Shown here: positions 16,036-24,922 of the stretch, piece by piece
How the letters are laid out: each line of letters opens with the position of its first letter
Position numbering within the stretch: position 1 is the stretch's first letter
NCBI GenBank assembly: GCA_041908445.1
Contig: JAYRFK010000043.1
Coordinates: 1-64,000 of the forward strand
DNA: 64,000 nucleotides
Direction of reading: 5' to 3'
Origin: JAEUJM01 sp041908445
GTDB lineage: Bacteria; Actinomycetota; Acidimicrobiia; Acidimicrobiales; DATDAH01
Program-made: the position numbers and the translations under genes
Notes under the pieces: generated by a model
Databases searched by the model: none
The model's input: the letters and a program-made list of their open reading frames with translations, nothing else
Told to the model about the DNA's origin: nothing

Positions 16036-16604
16036 GATGCCCTCCGGAAGATCGGCCAGATCGCGGCGGCGAACCCGGCACCGGCCAGCAGGGTCAGCAC
16101 CAGCGAGGCGGCCGGCAGCGCCGGCGACTTGAAGGGGCCGCCCTCGATGACCACGTTCACGAACCCGTCACAGGACTGGGCGGTGTCGGTGTGCTCGCCG
16201 ACCACCCGGAACTCGACGCCGGAGGGCACGAGGGCGGGCAGGTCGTACTCCTCGACCCCCTGGTTGGAGGTCGAGTCCGTCGTGCCCTCCCACGAGTCGA
16301 TGGTCACGTTCCCGAACGGCGGGGGAAGCTCGACCGCCACGTGGCCCGAGTAGGCGCCCGGCGCCGCCGGGACCGAGCCGGTCCACGACACCGAGTCCTG
16401 GCGGGGGACCGTGACGGTCTGGGTCCCCACGGCGGCGACGTCCACGGTGAAGGGTCCGGCGCCGTCGGTCCCCTGGGCGAAGGCGCCCGTCGCCTGGCAG
16501 GGCCCGTTCAGCTCCGCCTGCGCGGGCGGGGCGACCATCACCCAGCACGCGGCCCCGAGGATCGACAGCACCAGCACCAGGAGGACTCGTGTGTTCCGCC
16601 TCAT
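16032..16604 (-). CDS. Exported protein, type I topology, unknown function
   Basis: A 190-residue protein. ATG 16602-16604 opens a signal peptide (MRRNTRVLLVLVLSILGAAC) ending near AQAELNG. The exported part is a beta-rich domain with Cys pairs (NGPCQATG and AQSCDGFV) and ends with a membrane span (LVLTLLAGAGFAAAIWPIF). A longer in-frame start at 16661 would put basic residues before the signal and is less likely. It overlaps the SH3-like gene by four bases, so the two are one operon. No family recognised. Confidence 0.65.
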   Translation of the reverse strand: MRRNTRVLLVLVLSILGAACWVMVAPPAQAELNGPCQATGAFAQGTDGAGPFTVDVAAVGTQTVTVPRQDSVSWTGSVPAAPGAYSGHVAVELPPPFGNVTIDSWEGTTDSTSNQGVEEYDLPALVPSGVEFRVVGEHTDTAQSCDGFVNVVIEGGPFKSPALPAASLVLTLLAGAGFAAAIWPIFRRAS

Positions 16605-16677
16605 GGCCCGAGCGTGCGCCCGTCGCCGGGTGGCATGCCAGGACCGAAGGTCCTGAACCATCCTGCCGGTCGTCCCG

Positions 16678-18315
16678 TCACGGGACGGCGAGCATCACGA
16701 CGTCGTCGTCGTGGGCGAGCACGGTGAATCCGGCGGCGACCGCCGCCTTACCGCGCCCATCGGCCGCCAGCCAGCGCGCGCCCGCCACGACGTAGGCCAC
16801 CTCTCGGCCGTGCAGTTCGTCGATGCTGACGTCGTCGGGGAAGCGGGCCAGGCGCCGACGGCGCTCGGCGTGGTCGGCGGGGAAGAAGCCCGAGTAGCCG
16901 TTGACGAGGGGATGCCCGGTGCCCTCGAGCGCGAGCATCGCATCCACGGTCGGCACGAAGTCGCCGGTCGCGGTGCCCGGGGCGAACGGCAACCAGACCA
17001 CGGGGCCACCGTCGTCGCGCTCGTCGAGCCACGCCGACCAGGCGGGACGGACCGGCACGGGGTCGAGGCGGCCCGGCCCCACGCCGGCGGCCAGCACCGC
17101 GACGGCGACGAGCACCGGCGCCGCGACCCGCACCCAGACCCGCCGATCGGCGACGAGTCGGTCGAGGGCGGGGACGGCGAGGCCAACCAGGGCGACCTGC
17201 ACCAGCGCCGCGGCCCGGAACGGTGAGCGCAGACGGCCGAGCGCGGCCAGGTGGTCGGCGAGCACGTCCCACGGGTGGACCCCACCGACCGACGGGCGGG
17301 ATCCGGCGGACGCCACGAGGGCCACCCCGCCGACGACCACCAGGAACCAGGTGGTGCGGCGGCGCCGGGCGAGCACGGCGCCCGCCACCGAGAGGGAGAG
17401 GAGCGCGAAACCCGGCCAGAGCGGCCCCGAGGGTGTCCAGTCGCCGGGCCGGGCCGACCCCGCGAGGACCGTCCCCGGCAGCCAGCGCCGGTCGGCCAGC
17501 CGCTCGAGCTGACCGAGCACGACCGGGGCGGCCAGGACCCCGCACGTCGCCACCCCGATCATCACACCCCCGATGCGACGGGCCCGCTCGTCGGAGCCAC
17601 TGGTCCACCACGAGCGCCGCACGAGGACGAGGGCGGCGACCACCAGGCAGAGTGCGAACAGGCTCGCGTAGTAGCCGCAGGTCAGCACGGCGGCGCCGAG
17701 GCCGAGGCCGGTGAGCGCGGCCGCACGGCCGTCGGGACGCTCGACCCAACCGAGCAGCGCGGCCAGGGTCGCGAAGAGCGGCCACACCATCACGAGCTGC
17801 AGGACGCCGAGCTCGTGGAAGACGAAGGGCAGGGCCTGGGCCAGGACGCCGGCCAGCAGCGCCGCGATCGGACGAGCGCCGAGCCGCCGAGCGAGGGCCC
17901 CCGCGGCCACCCCGTTGAGGGTGAGCGCGGCGAGGAGCACGAGCGAGTAGGCAGCCGGGCCGCCCGCGACGGGCCGCAGCAGGGCGAACGCGGCGCCGGT
18001 GAGGGGCTGCGGCTCGCTGAAGGCGAACGTCCCCGGGGTCGGCCAGAAGATCGGCGCGTCCCACCACCCCGACAGCAGGTGGGGGAGGCGGTCGGCGGTC
18101 CAACCGAGGGTCCAGAGGTTGAACCGGGGGACCGTGGCGACGGGCTCGGTGCCCGCCGGGAGGCGGTCGAGGTGCACGGCCAGCGGCCAGGTGAGGACGA
18201 GGGCCACCGCGGCGTGCACCCCCGCCCATGCCCACCAGCGCTCGGGGTGGGGCGCGCACCGACTCCGGCCCGCGACGACCGCAGTCGTCACGGGTCCGGG
18301 GCCGGCCTCGCTCAC
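16678..18315 (-). CDS. Large multi-span membrane protein, GT-C glycosyltransferase-like
   Basis: A 545-residue integral membrane protein with about a dozen hydrophobic segments. The N-terminal half (HAAVALVLTWPLAVHLDRLP, then APIFWPTPGTFAFSEPQPL) resembles polytopic sugar- or lipid-linked transferases of the GT-C/YfhO type. The C-terminal extracytoplasmic part has WLPFAPGTATGDFVPTVDAM, VNGYSGFFPADHAERRRRL and VAYVVAGARWL, as in uncharacterised actinobacterial members. GTG 18313-18315 begins one base after the stop of the YcnI-type gene, so they are probably co-transcribed. Substrate unknown. Confidence 0.68.
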   Translation of the reverse strand: MSEAGPGPVTTAVVAGRSRCAPHPERWWAWAGVHAAVALVLTWPLAVHLDRLPAGTEPVATVPRFNLWTLGWTADRLPHLLSGWWDAPIFWPTPGTFAFSEPQPLTGAAFALLRPVAGGPAAYSLVLLAALTLNGVAAGALARRLGARPIAALLAGVLAQALPFVFHELGVLQLVMVWPLFATLAALLGWVERPDGRAAALTGLGLGAAVLTCGYYASLFALCLVVAALVLVRRSWWTSGSDERARRIGGVMIGVATCGVLAAPVVLGQLERLADRRWLPGTVLAGSARPGDWTPSGPLWPGFALLSLSVAGAVLARRRRTTWFLVVVGGVALVASAGSRPSVGGVHPWDVLADHLAALGRLRSPFRAAALVQVALVGLAVPALDRLVADRRVWVRVAAPVLVAVAVLAAGVGPGRLDPVPVRPAWSAWLDERDDGGPVVWLPFAPGTATGDFVPTVDAMLALEGTGHPLVNGYSGFFPADHAERRRRLARFPDDVSIDELHGREVAYVVAGARWLAADGRGKAAVAAGFTVLAHDDDVVMLAVP

Positions 18316-18316
18316 C

Positions 18317-19066
18317 TCAGGGCGCGGAGCGGCGGTGGCGCACCAGGGCGACGCCACCCAGACCGATGGCCGCGATCACGAGCACGACGAGGGCCACGCT
18401 GCCCGCGTCCGAGCCCCCGTCGTCGGACGACTCGGTCGACGCGGCCTCCTCGTGGTGGTCGGCCTCGGTGGTCGCGGTGTCCTCCGCGTGGTGGTCGGCC
18501 TCGGTGGTGTCGGTGGTGTCGGTGGTCTCGGCGTGATCGGACCCCCCCTCCTCGGCGTGGTGGTCGCCAGCCGCGACCGCCGTCTCGCCCGCGGCGACGA
18601 CCTCGACGGTCGGCGCCGGGTGCTCGGGCTCCTCGCCCTCGCCGTCCCACTCCTCGATCCAGCGCAGCTCGCCCTCCTCGCAGGTCTGCACGGTCTTGAG
18701 CAGGAGCGTCTGGCCCGCCTGGTCCGCTGCGGGGGTCAGCTCCAGCGCGAACGCCTGCTCCTGGTCGGTCGGCAGCGGCTCGTCGGCGGTCCAGGTGACC
18801 ACGCCGCCGCTCGACTCGATGGCCCACCCGGGAAGGGCCACGCCGGACACGGCCTCGAGGCCGTCGGGGACCTGGATGGCGACCGAGGTGGTGGGCGAGT
18901 CGTCACACCCGTGCTCGATGGTCAGCGCCACGGTGGTGGCCTCGCCAGCGGGGACGGTCGCCGGGTCGGGCTCGACGTGGGCGAGGGCGGGCGCGGCGGT
19001 GAGCACCAGGGCGGCGATGGCGGTGGCGCCGGACACGAGGGCGGTGCGCAGGGGTCGGATGGCCAT
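18317..19066 (-). CDS. YcnI/DUF1775-type exported protein
   Basis: A 249-residue exported protein. The signal peptide ends ALAHVEPDPATVPAG, so the mature chain may start with the His of HVEPDPA, which in the YcnI family forms a copper-binding site with a nearby Trp/Glu. The domain continues with LTIEHGCDDSPTTSVAIQVP, WAIESSGGVVTWTAD and a Cys-containing QTCEEGELRWIEEW. A low-complexity His/Asp/Thr-rich linker (repeats of TEADHH, residues about 175-215) precedes a C-terminal membrane anchor. GAGGAG precedes the ATG. It adds to the copper genes at 8.7-14.2 kb. Confidence 0.87.
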   Translation of the reverse strand: MAIRPLRTALVSGATAIAALVLTAAPALAHVEPDPATVPAGEATTVALTIEHGCDDSPTTSVAIQVPDGLEAVSGVALPGWAIESSGGVVTWTADEPLPTDQEQAFALELTPAADQAGQTLLLKTVQTCEEGELRWIEEWDGEGEEPEHPAPTVEVVAAGETAVAAGDHHAEEGGSDHAETTDTTDTTEADHHAEDTATTEADHHEEAASTESSDDGGSDAGSVALVVLVIAAIGLGGVALVRHRRSAP

Positions 19067-19233
19067 GGGTGCGGCTCCTCGGAGTCGGCGCGTCGGACGC
19101 CCGCCTGCGGGCGCAGCGGGCTCGACAGCATTGGTCGACCGGGCGGGCCCGGGAGTTCCCGGCGCGACCTGCGCCCGCACGCGAGTCGGCCCCGCCGCCG
19201 GCGGGTGCCGGGCGGCGGGGCCGCTCTTCCAGG

Positions 19234-19315
19234 TGGGCCGGGGAGGATTCGAACCTCCGTAGGCGAAGCCGACGGGTTTACAGCCCGGTCCCTTTGGCCA
19301 CTCGGGCACCGACCC
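19234..19315 (-). tRNA. tRNA-Tyr (GTA), class II
   Basis: Class II cloverleaf: acceptor GGGTCGG/CCGGCCC, D arm GGTGCCCGAGTGGCCAAAGG, anticodon loop CTGTAAA (GTA) on stem CCGGG/CCCGT, long variable arm CGGCTTCGCCTACG and T arm GGAGG-TTCGAAT-CCTCC. The terminal anticodon-stem pair is a C-T mismatch. CCA is not encoded. Confidence 0.93.
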
Positions 19316-19352
19316 TTGGAGCCATCGAGACTACCGCCTGTAGGGTCCGGTC

Positions 19353-19841
19353 ATGCCAACGTTCGACGTCGTCTCCGAAGTGGACGCGCAGGAGGTGCGC
19401 AACGCGGTCGACCAGGCCAGCCGGGAGCTCGGCCAGCGGTACGACTTCAAGGGCACCAACTCCTCCATCGAGCTGGGGACCAACGAGATCACCCTGCACA
19501 CGTCCAGCGAGGACCGCCTCACCGCCCTCACGCAGCTCCTCGAGGAGAAGCTGGTCAAGCGCAAGGTGAGCCTCAAGGCCCTGGACTACGGCAAGGTCGA
19601 GGAGGCCGCCGGCGGCACCGTGCGCCAGGTCGTCACCCTCGCCGCCGGCATCTCGTCCGACAAGGCCCGCGAGCTCAACAAGTTCATCAAGGGCCTCGGC
19701 CTCAAGGGCATCCAGAGCCAGACCCAGGCCGACCAGCTGCGGGTCAGCGGCAAGAAGCGCGACGACCTCCAGGCCGTCATCGCCGCCCTCCGCGAGGAGG
19801 ACTTCGGCATCCCCCTGTCGTTCAGCAACTTACGCGACTAG
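19353..19841 (+). CDS. yajQ: YajQ-family nucleotide-binding protein (DUF520)
   Basis: A 162-residue cytosolic protein. MPTFDVVSEVDAQEVRNAVD, QRYDFKGTNSSIEL and GIQSQTQADQLRVSGKKRDD are full-length YajQ signatures, and its length is normal. In Xanthomonas a homologue binds cyclic di-GMP and acts with a transcription factor; in other bacteria the ligand is unsettled, so the role here is not defined. It is monocistronic, flanked by tRNA-Tyr upstream and a convergent HAD gene downstream. Confidence 0.93.
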   Translation: MPTFDVVSEVDAQEVRNAVDQASRELGQRYDFKGTNSSIELGTNEITLHTSSEDRLTALTQLLEEKLVKRKVSLKALDYGKVEEAAGGTVRQVVTLAAGISSDKARELNKFIKGLGLKGIQSQTQADQLRVSGKKRDDLQAVIAALREEDFGIPLSFSNLRD

Positions 19842-19846
19842 CGCGC

Positions 19847-19885
19847 CGCCGGCCGAGCGAGCACGCCGGGGGTCAACGGCCGGCG
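19847..19885. terminator. Hairpin between convergent yajQ and HAD genes
   Basis: A 9-bp perfect stem CGCCGGCCG/CGGCCGGCG (19847-19855 and 19877-19885) lies in the 48-bp gap between the two convergent stop codons. No T-tract follows, as is common in GC-rich actinobacteria. It could terminate transcription from both sides. Confidence 0.45.
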
Positions 19886-19889
19886 CCTC

Positions 19890-20393
19890 CTACGAGTCGT
19901 AGTAGCCGGAGTGGATGTAGACGCAGGGGATGCCGTTGGCGTGGAACATGTCCACGTTGCGGCGGTCGTCCTCGAAGGCCAGGCGCAGGTCGAAGCCGTA
20001 GTCGCGGAGCTCGGCGACGGTGCGGTCCTTGAAGTGCCGTGAGGCCATGTAGTCGGCGTGCTCCCGCATGATCAGCAGGTCCCAGCGGAGCTGGTAGCGG
20101 TCGAGCCAGCCGAGGGTCTGGGGCTGCACCCGGATGGGCCGGGCGGTGAGCAGGATCACCTTGAGGTCCTGGTCGAGCAGGCTCAGCAGCCGGGCGACCT
20201 CGTCGATCAGGGGGTCGTCGCCGCAGGCGTGGAAGAACGCCTCCCAATCCCGGCGCGGGTACTCGAGGTAGTGCTGGCGGCCGGCGGCGTCGGAGAGCAC
20301 GCCGTCCATGTCGAACACCACCGCGGGCCCGGGCTCGACCCGGTCCTCCCGCCAGTACCAGTTGTACCAATCCCCCGCGACGGCTCCCGGCAC
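19890..20393 (-). CDS. HAD-superfamily hydrolase, small
   Basis: A 167-residue phosphohydrolase-fold protein. Motif I is VVFDMDGVLSD with both Asp residues, motif II is KVILLTARP, and motif III/IV are FKDRTVAELRDYGFD and LAFEDDRRNVDMF. The family includes swivel-type nucleotidases and polynucleotide-kinase 3'-phosphatase-like domains, so the substrate is not predicted. The GTG start at 20391-20393 lies 6 bp after the acs stop codon, so it is probably co-transcribed with acs. Confidence 0.82.
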   Translation of the reverse strand: MPGAVAGDWYNWYWREDRVEPGPAVVFDMDGVLSDAAGRQHYLEYPRRDWEAFFHACGDDPLIDEVARLLSLLDQDLKVILLTARPIRVQPQTLGWLDRYQLRWDLLIMREHADYMASRHFKDRTVAELRDYGFDLRLAFEDDRRNVDMFHANGIPCVYIHSGYYDS

Positions 20394-20399
20394 GGAGGG

Positions 20400-22355
20400 C
20401 TAGTCCTCCTGGGGCGACTCGGCGGCCCGGTGGCGGATCTCGTCCACCACCGCCGGGTCGGCGAGCGTGGTGGTGTCGCCCAGCACGTGGCCGTCGGCGA
20501 CGTCGCGCAGGAGGCGCCGCATGATCTTGCCGCTGCGGGTCTTGGGCAGGTCGGGCACGAAGATCACCGTCTTGGGGCGGGCGGTGGGCCCGATCTTCTT
20601 GGCCACGTGGCCCCGCAGCTCCTCACCGAGCTCAGGGCTCGGGTCCTGGTCGCCCTTGAGGATGACGTAGGCCATGATCGCCTGGCCCGTCGTCGGGTCG
20701 GTGGCGCCGACGACCGCCGACTCGGCCACCGACGAGTGGTCGACCAGGGCCGACTCCACCTCGGTGGTGGAGACCCGGTGGCCGGAGACGTTCATGACGT
20801 CGTCGACCCGGCCGAGCAGCCAGAGGTAGCCGTCGTCGTCGATCTTGGCGCCGTCGCCGGCGAAGTACCGGCCCGGGTACTTGCTCCAGTAGGTGTCCAT
20901 GTAGCGCTCGGGGTCGCCGTAGATCCCCCGCAGCATCCCCGGCCACGGCCGGGTGAGGGTGAGGTAGCCACCGCCCCGCTCGATGGGATGGCCGGCGTCG
21001 TCCACCACCTCGACGCCGATGCCCGGCAAGGGGAAGGTGGCCGAGCCCGGCTTGGTTGTGGTCACGCCCGGCAGCGGGGTGATCATCTGGCCCCCGGTCT
21101 CGGTCTGCCACCACGTGTCGACGATCGGGCAGCGCTCGCCGCCGATGTGCTCGTGGTACCACATCCACGCCTCGGGGTTGATGGGCTCGCCCACGGTGCC
21201 GAGCAGGCGCAGGCTCGACAGGTCGTGCTTCTCCGGCTCCTGGACGCCCCACTTCATGAAGGTGCGGATGGCGGTGGGCGCCGTGTAGAGCTGGGTGACG
21301 CCGTAGGTCTCGACGATCTGCCAGAGCCGGTCCTTGCCCGGGGTGTCGGGGGTGCCCTCGTAGATCACCGAGGTGGCCCCGTTGGTGAGCGGCCCGTAGA
21401 CGATGTAGCTGTGGCCCGTGACCCACCCGATGTCGGCGGCGCACCAGTAGACGTCGGTGTCGGGCTTGAGGTCGAAGACGTACTTGTGGCTGAACGCCAC
21501 GTGGGTCAGGTAGCCGCCCGTGGTGTGCATGATGCCCTTGGGCTTGGCCGTGGTGCCCGACGTGTAGAGCAGGTAGAGCAGGTCCTCGGCGTCCATGGGC
21601 TCGGGCGGGCACTCGGTCGACGCCTCGGCCATGAGGTCGTGGTACCAGTGGTCGCGGCCCTCGACCATCTCGACGTCCTGGCCGGTGCGCTCCACCACGA
21701 CGACGGAGCGGACCGTGGGCGTGCTCGTCACGGCCGCGTCCACGTTGACCTTGAGGCCCGATGGCGCCCCCCGGCGGTAGCCCCCGTCGGCGGTGATGAC
21801 CACGGCGCACTCGGCGTCGTTGATGCGGTCGATCAGCGAGTCGGGGGAGAACCCGCCGAACACGACCGAGTGCGGGGCGCCGATGCGCGTGCACGCCAGC
21901 ATGGCGACGGGCAGCTCGGGGATCATCGGCATGTAGATGGCGACCCGGTCGCCCTTCTCGACACCGAGGCCCTTCAGGACGTTGGCGAACCTGCGGACCT
22001 CGTCGTACAGGTCGGCGTAGGTGATGGTGCGGGTGTCCCCCGGCTCACCCTCCCAGTGGTAGGCGACCTTGTCGCCCCGACCCGCCTCGATGTGGCGGTC
22101 GAGGCAGTTGTACGACACGTTGAGCTTGCCGCCGAGGAACCACTTGGCGAAGGGCAGGTCCCACTCGAGGACGGTGTCGAAGTCCTCGAACCAGCTCACG
22201 AGCTCGCGCGCCTGGCGGGCCCAGAAGGCCTCGAAGTCGGCGTCGGCCTCGTCGTAGAGCGACCGGTCGTTGACCAGCGCGTTCGCCGCGAACTCGGGCG
22301 GGGGCGGAAAGGTCCGCTCCTCGACGAAGTAGTTCTCGATGGTCGCGTCGGACAT
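20400..22355 (-). CDS. acs: Acetyl-CoA synthetase
   Basis: A 651-residue AMP-forming synthetase that makes acetyl-CoA from acetate, CoA and ATP. The adenylation P-loop is LLYTSGTTAKPKGIMHTTGG, the A5 motif is VDTWWQTETGGQM, the A7 region is YFAGDGAKIDDDGYLWLLGR and the catalytic Lys lies in KTRSGKIMRRLLRDV. That Lys is the one usually controlled by acetylation. The length is standard. ATG 22353-22355 gives MSDATIENYF and is preceded by an AG-rich sequence. The HAD gene follows closely. Confidence 0.96.
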   Translation of the reverse strand: MSDATIENYFVEERTFPPPPEFAANALVNDRSLYDEADADFEAFWARQARELVSWFEDFDTVLEWDLPFAKWFLGGKLNVSYNCLDRHIEAGRGDKVAYHWEGEPGDTRTITYADLYDEVRRFANVLKGLGVEKGDRVAIYMPMIPELPVAMLACTRIGAPHSVVFGGFSPDSLIDRINDAECAVVITADGGYRRGAPSGLKVNVDAAVTSTPTVRSVVVVERTGQDVEMVEGRDHWYHDLMAEASTECPPEPMDAEDLLYLLYTSGTTAKPKGIMHTTGGYLTHVAFSHKYVFDLKPDTDVYWCAADIGWVTGHSYIVYGPLTNGATSVIYEGTPDTPGKDRLWQIVETYGVTQLYTAPTAIRTFMKWGVQEPEKHDLSSLRLLGTVGEPINPEAWMWYHEHIGGERCPIVDTWWQTETGGQMITPLPGVTTTKPGSATFPLPGIGVEVVDDAGHPIERGGGYLTLTRPWPGMLRGIYGDPERYMDTYWSKYPGRYFAGDGAKIDDDGYLWLLGRVDDVMNVSGHRVSTTEVESALVDHSSVAESAVVGATDPTTGQAIMAYVILKGDQDPSPELGEELRGHVAKKIGPTARPKTVIFVPDLPKTRSGKIMRRLLRDVADGHVLGDTTTLADPAVVDEIRHRAAESPQED

Positions 22356-22418
22356 GGGGTCCCCCTGGACGGCTCGGGCGTGCGGCGCCGATCCTAGTGA
22401 CCGCTCCACACCGCCCCT

Positions 22419-23402
22419 TCAGCTCACCGCCCACTCCAGCACGCGGAAGGCGCCCAGGCCGGTGGGGTCGAGGAGGGCCTCGGCCTCGGTGACGCGGCTG
22501 CGGGCCCGTATGGCGGCGAGGTCACCGAGGTGGGCCCGCTCGGCCCAGGTGCGGCGCCCCTCCTCGACGAGCTCGTCGATGCCGTGGGCCCGGAGGAAGG
22601 CGGCCTGGGTGCGGTCCTCGTCGGGCGGGCGCACGGCGGCGAGCTGGTCGACCGCCACCTCCACGGTCACGTCCTGCGCACCGGGGTCGGCGAGCGGGTC
22701 GCCGCCCCGGTCGTGGCCGCGGTAGGTGCGCAGCCACTCGTGCTGGGGACGGCCCGCCATCGAGGGGGTGGTGTCGGCGTAGTCGACCACGACGACCCGG
22801 CCGCGCTCGACGAGCGCGAGCGCATCGGCCAGCCACCCCGCGGCCCGCTCCTGCACCGGCAGCCTCGCCCCGATCGGTGCGTCGAGGGCGGCGAGCACCG
22901 GGGGAACCGGCCCGTCCAGGGGGACGAGGACCTCCTCGCCATCCTCGACCCACACCTCCAACCAGCCGTCGGCCGTCCGCTCGACCAGCCGGAAGGGCAC
23001 GTTGTCGAGCAGCTCGTTGGCCAGCACCACCCCGGTGAGCGGGCCACGGGGCAGATCGGCTCGGGACTCGACCCCGTCCGGGTGCTGCCCCCGCTGCGCC
23101 GCCGCCCGCTCGACGGTCACGTACCGCAGCACCCGCGCGCAGTCGGGCGCCGCCGTCAGGACCGTGCGGGCGAGGGTGCCGGGCCCGGCTCCCGCCTCCA
23201 CCACGGTGAACGGGTCGGGCTCGTCGAGGTCGTGCCACCAGGTGTCGAGGGCCCGGGCCACCACCGCCCCGAACAGCGGCCCCACCTCGGGGCTGGTCAG
23301 GAAGTCGCCGCGCCGGCCGGCCTGCCCGCCCGCGGCGTAGAACCCGCGCTCGGGGTCGTAGAGCGCCCGCTCCACGAAGGCATCGAAGCGCTCCGTGGGC
23401 AC
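22419..23402 (-). CDS. MidA/NDUFAF7-type SAM-dependent methyltransferase
   Basis: A 327-residue class I methyltransferase of the MidA (COG1565) type. The conserved N-terminus is RALYDPERGFYAAGG and GDFLTSPEVGPLFGAVVARA, the SAM loop is FTVVEAGAGPGTLARTVL and the family motif VVLANELLDNVPFRLVE follows. In mitochondria NDUFAF7 dimethylates an Arg in the NuoD homologue NDUFS2 and is needed for complex I assembly. Here the gene starts 16 bp after the nuoN stop of the 11-gene nuo operon, which makes the same role likely by inference. GTG start at 23400-23402. Confidence 0.85.
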   Translation of the reverse strand: MPTERFDAFVERALYDPERGFYAAGGQAGRRGDFLTSPEVGPLFGAVVARALDTWWHDLDEPDPFTVVEAGAGPGTLARTVLTAAPDCARVLRYVTVERAAAQRGQHPDGVESRADLPRGPLTGVVLANELLDNVPFRLVERTADGWLEVWVEDGEEVLVPLDGPVPPVLAALDAPIGARLPVQERAAGWLADALALVERGRVVVVDYADTTPSMAGRPQHEWLRTYRGHDRGGDPLADPGAQDVTVEVAVDQLAAVRPPDEDRTQAAFLRAHGIDELVEEGRRTWAERAHLGDLAAIRARSRVTEAEALLDPTGLGAFRVLEWAVS

Positions 23403-23418
23403 GCGGGCGGTGGTGCCG

Positions 23419-24918
23419 TCAGCCGCCGCTGGCGAGGCTGACGACGTCGCCGAAGTGGGTGAGCACGCCGGGGACGATGCCCCACGCCACGGTGGCGACG
23501 GTGGTGATGGCGAGCGCCGCCATCAGCGAGACCGGCACCTTGATGCGGGCCCGGTCCTCGTCGGGCACCGGGTTCATCCACATCTCCCGGGCCACGTTGG
23601 CGTAGTAGTAGAGCGCGATCACCGAGTTGATGGCGATGGCGATGGCCAGGAGGATGCCGACGTTCGAGGTGCCGTCGAGCACCGCCCGGAAGATCAGGAA
23701 CTTCCCGACCCAGCCGGCGAGCGGCGGGATGCCGGCCAGCGAGAACAGGAAGATCGTCATGGTCACGGCGAGGCCGGGGGCGTACTCGAACAGGCCGCCG
23801 AAGCTCTTGATCTCCGCCGAGCGGGTCTTGCGGGCCACCGCGATGACCACGGCGAAGGCGCCGAGGTTCATGGCCGCGTAGATGATCAGGTACACCACGA
23901 CCGCGGTGAGCGAGGTCTTCGGGTCGCCGGGCACCGCCAGCGGGGCGAGCATGTAGCCGGCCTGGGCGATGCCCGAGTAGGCCAGCATCCGGACGATGTT
24001 GGTCTGGCGCAGGGCGATGAGGTTGCCGACCGTCATGGTGAGGATCGAGCCGAGGGCGAAGAACCACTGCGTCACGTCACCCTGGCCGTGGAAGCCGACG
24101 AACACGAGGATCATCAGGGCCACGAAGCCGGCGGCCTTGGAGGCCACGGCGAGGAACGAGGTGATGGGCGTCGGCGCCCCCTCGTAGGTGTCGGGCGCCC
24201 AGGTGTGGAACGGCACCGCCGAGACCTTGAAGGCGAAGCCGATCAGGGTGAGCACGATGGCGAGGGTGAGCACCGGCTCGGTGACGCCGTCGGCGAGCTG
24301 GCGGCCGATCTCCTCGATCTGGGTCGTCCCGGTGAGCCCGTAGAGCAGGGACATGCCGTAGAGCATCACCGCCGAGGCGAACACGCCCATCAGGTAGTAC
24401 TTGATGCTCGCCTCGTTGCTCTTGACGTCGCGCTTGCGCCAGCCGGCGAGCAGGTAGGCGGGGATGGAGAGCAGCTCGAGGGCCACGAACATGGTGATGA
24501 GGTCGCGGGCCGAGGCCATGACCACCATGCCGAGCAGCGACGACAGCAGCAGGAAGTAGTACTCGCCCTCGTAGTAGTCGCCCTCGGCCACGTAGTTGGT
24601 CGAGAGCAGCACGACGATGTAGCCGCTGACCGCGAACAGGGCGGTGAAGATCAGGGCGAAGTCGTCGACCGCGTACGCACCCCCGAAGAGGTAGCGGTCC
24701 GAGCCGTCGATCGCGAGCGTGATGACCGGGATCAGGGTGGCGAGCAGGCCGATGCCGGCCAGCGACGGGAGCGCCCACTTGCCGTCCTCGTCGGTGAAGA
24801 GGTCGACGAGCAGCACCACGACCAGCGTCCCCGTCAGCACGAGGGCCGGCGCGAGTGCGTGGAAGTCGAGGTGCGGCGCGGTGAACGCGGTCACCGAGGA
24901 GGCGAGGGCAGCGGGCAC
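23419..24918 (-). CDS. nuoN: NADH-quinone oxidoreductase subunit N (11-gene set)
   Basis: A 499-residue, 14-span antiporter-like proton-pumping subunit. The key charged residues are present: Glu in FVALELLSIPAYLLAGWRK and Lys in FKVSAVPFHTWAPDTYEGAP. This is the last nuo gene of an operon running 33764 to 23419 that lacks nuoE, nuoF and nuoG. The start is GTG at 24918, 4 bp from the nuoM stop. A paralogue is at 39151-40716. Confidence 0.95.
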   Translation of the reverse strand: MPAALASSVTAFTAPHLDFHALAPALVLTGTLVVVLLVDLFTDEDGKWALPSLAGIGLLATLIPVITLAIDGSDRYLFGGAYAVDDFALIFTALFAVSGYIVVLLSTNYVAEGDYYEGEYYFLLLSSLLGMVVMASARDLITMFVALELLSIPAYLLAGWRKRDVKSNEASIKYYLMGVFASAVMLYGMSLLYGLTGTTQIEEIGRQLADGVTEPVLTLAIVLTLIGFAFKVSAVPFHTWAPDTYEGAPTPITSFLAVASKAAGFVALMILVFVGFHGQGDVTQWFFALGSILTMTVGNLIALRQTNIVRMLAYSGIAQAGYMLAPLAVPGDPKTSLTAVVVYLIIYAAMNLGAFAVVIAVARKTRSAEIKSFGGLFEYAPGLAVTMTIFLFSLAGIPPLAGWVGKFLIFRAVLDGTSNVGILLAIAIAINSVIALYYYANVAREMWMNPVPDEDRARIKVPVSLMAALAITTVATVAWGIVPGVLTHFGDVVSLASGG

Positions 24919-24922
24919 GGGC

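Noticed and set aside
22380..22400. CRP-like half-sites upstream of acs (GTGACCGCTCCACA)
   Set aside because: The right half is CACA without the preceding T at the proper spacing, so the dyad is poor compared with those at 33778 and 60160.
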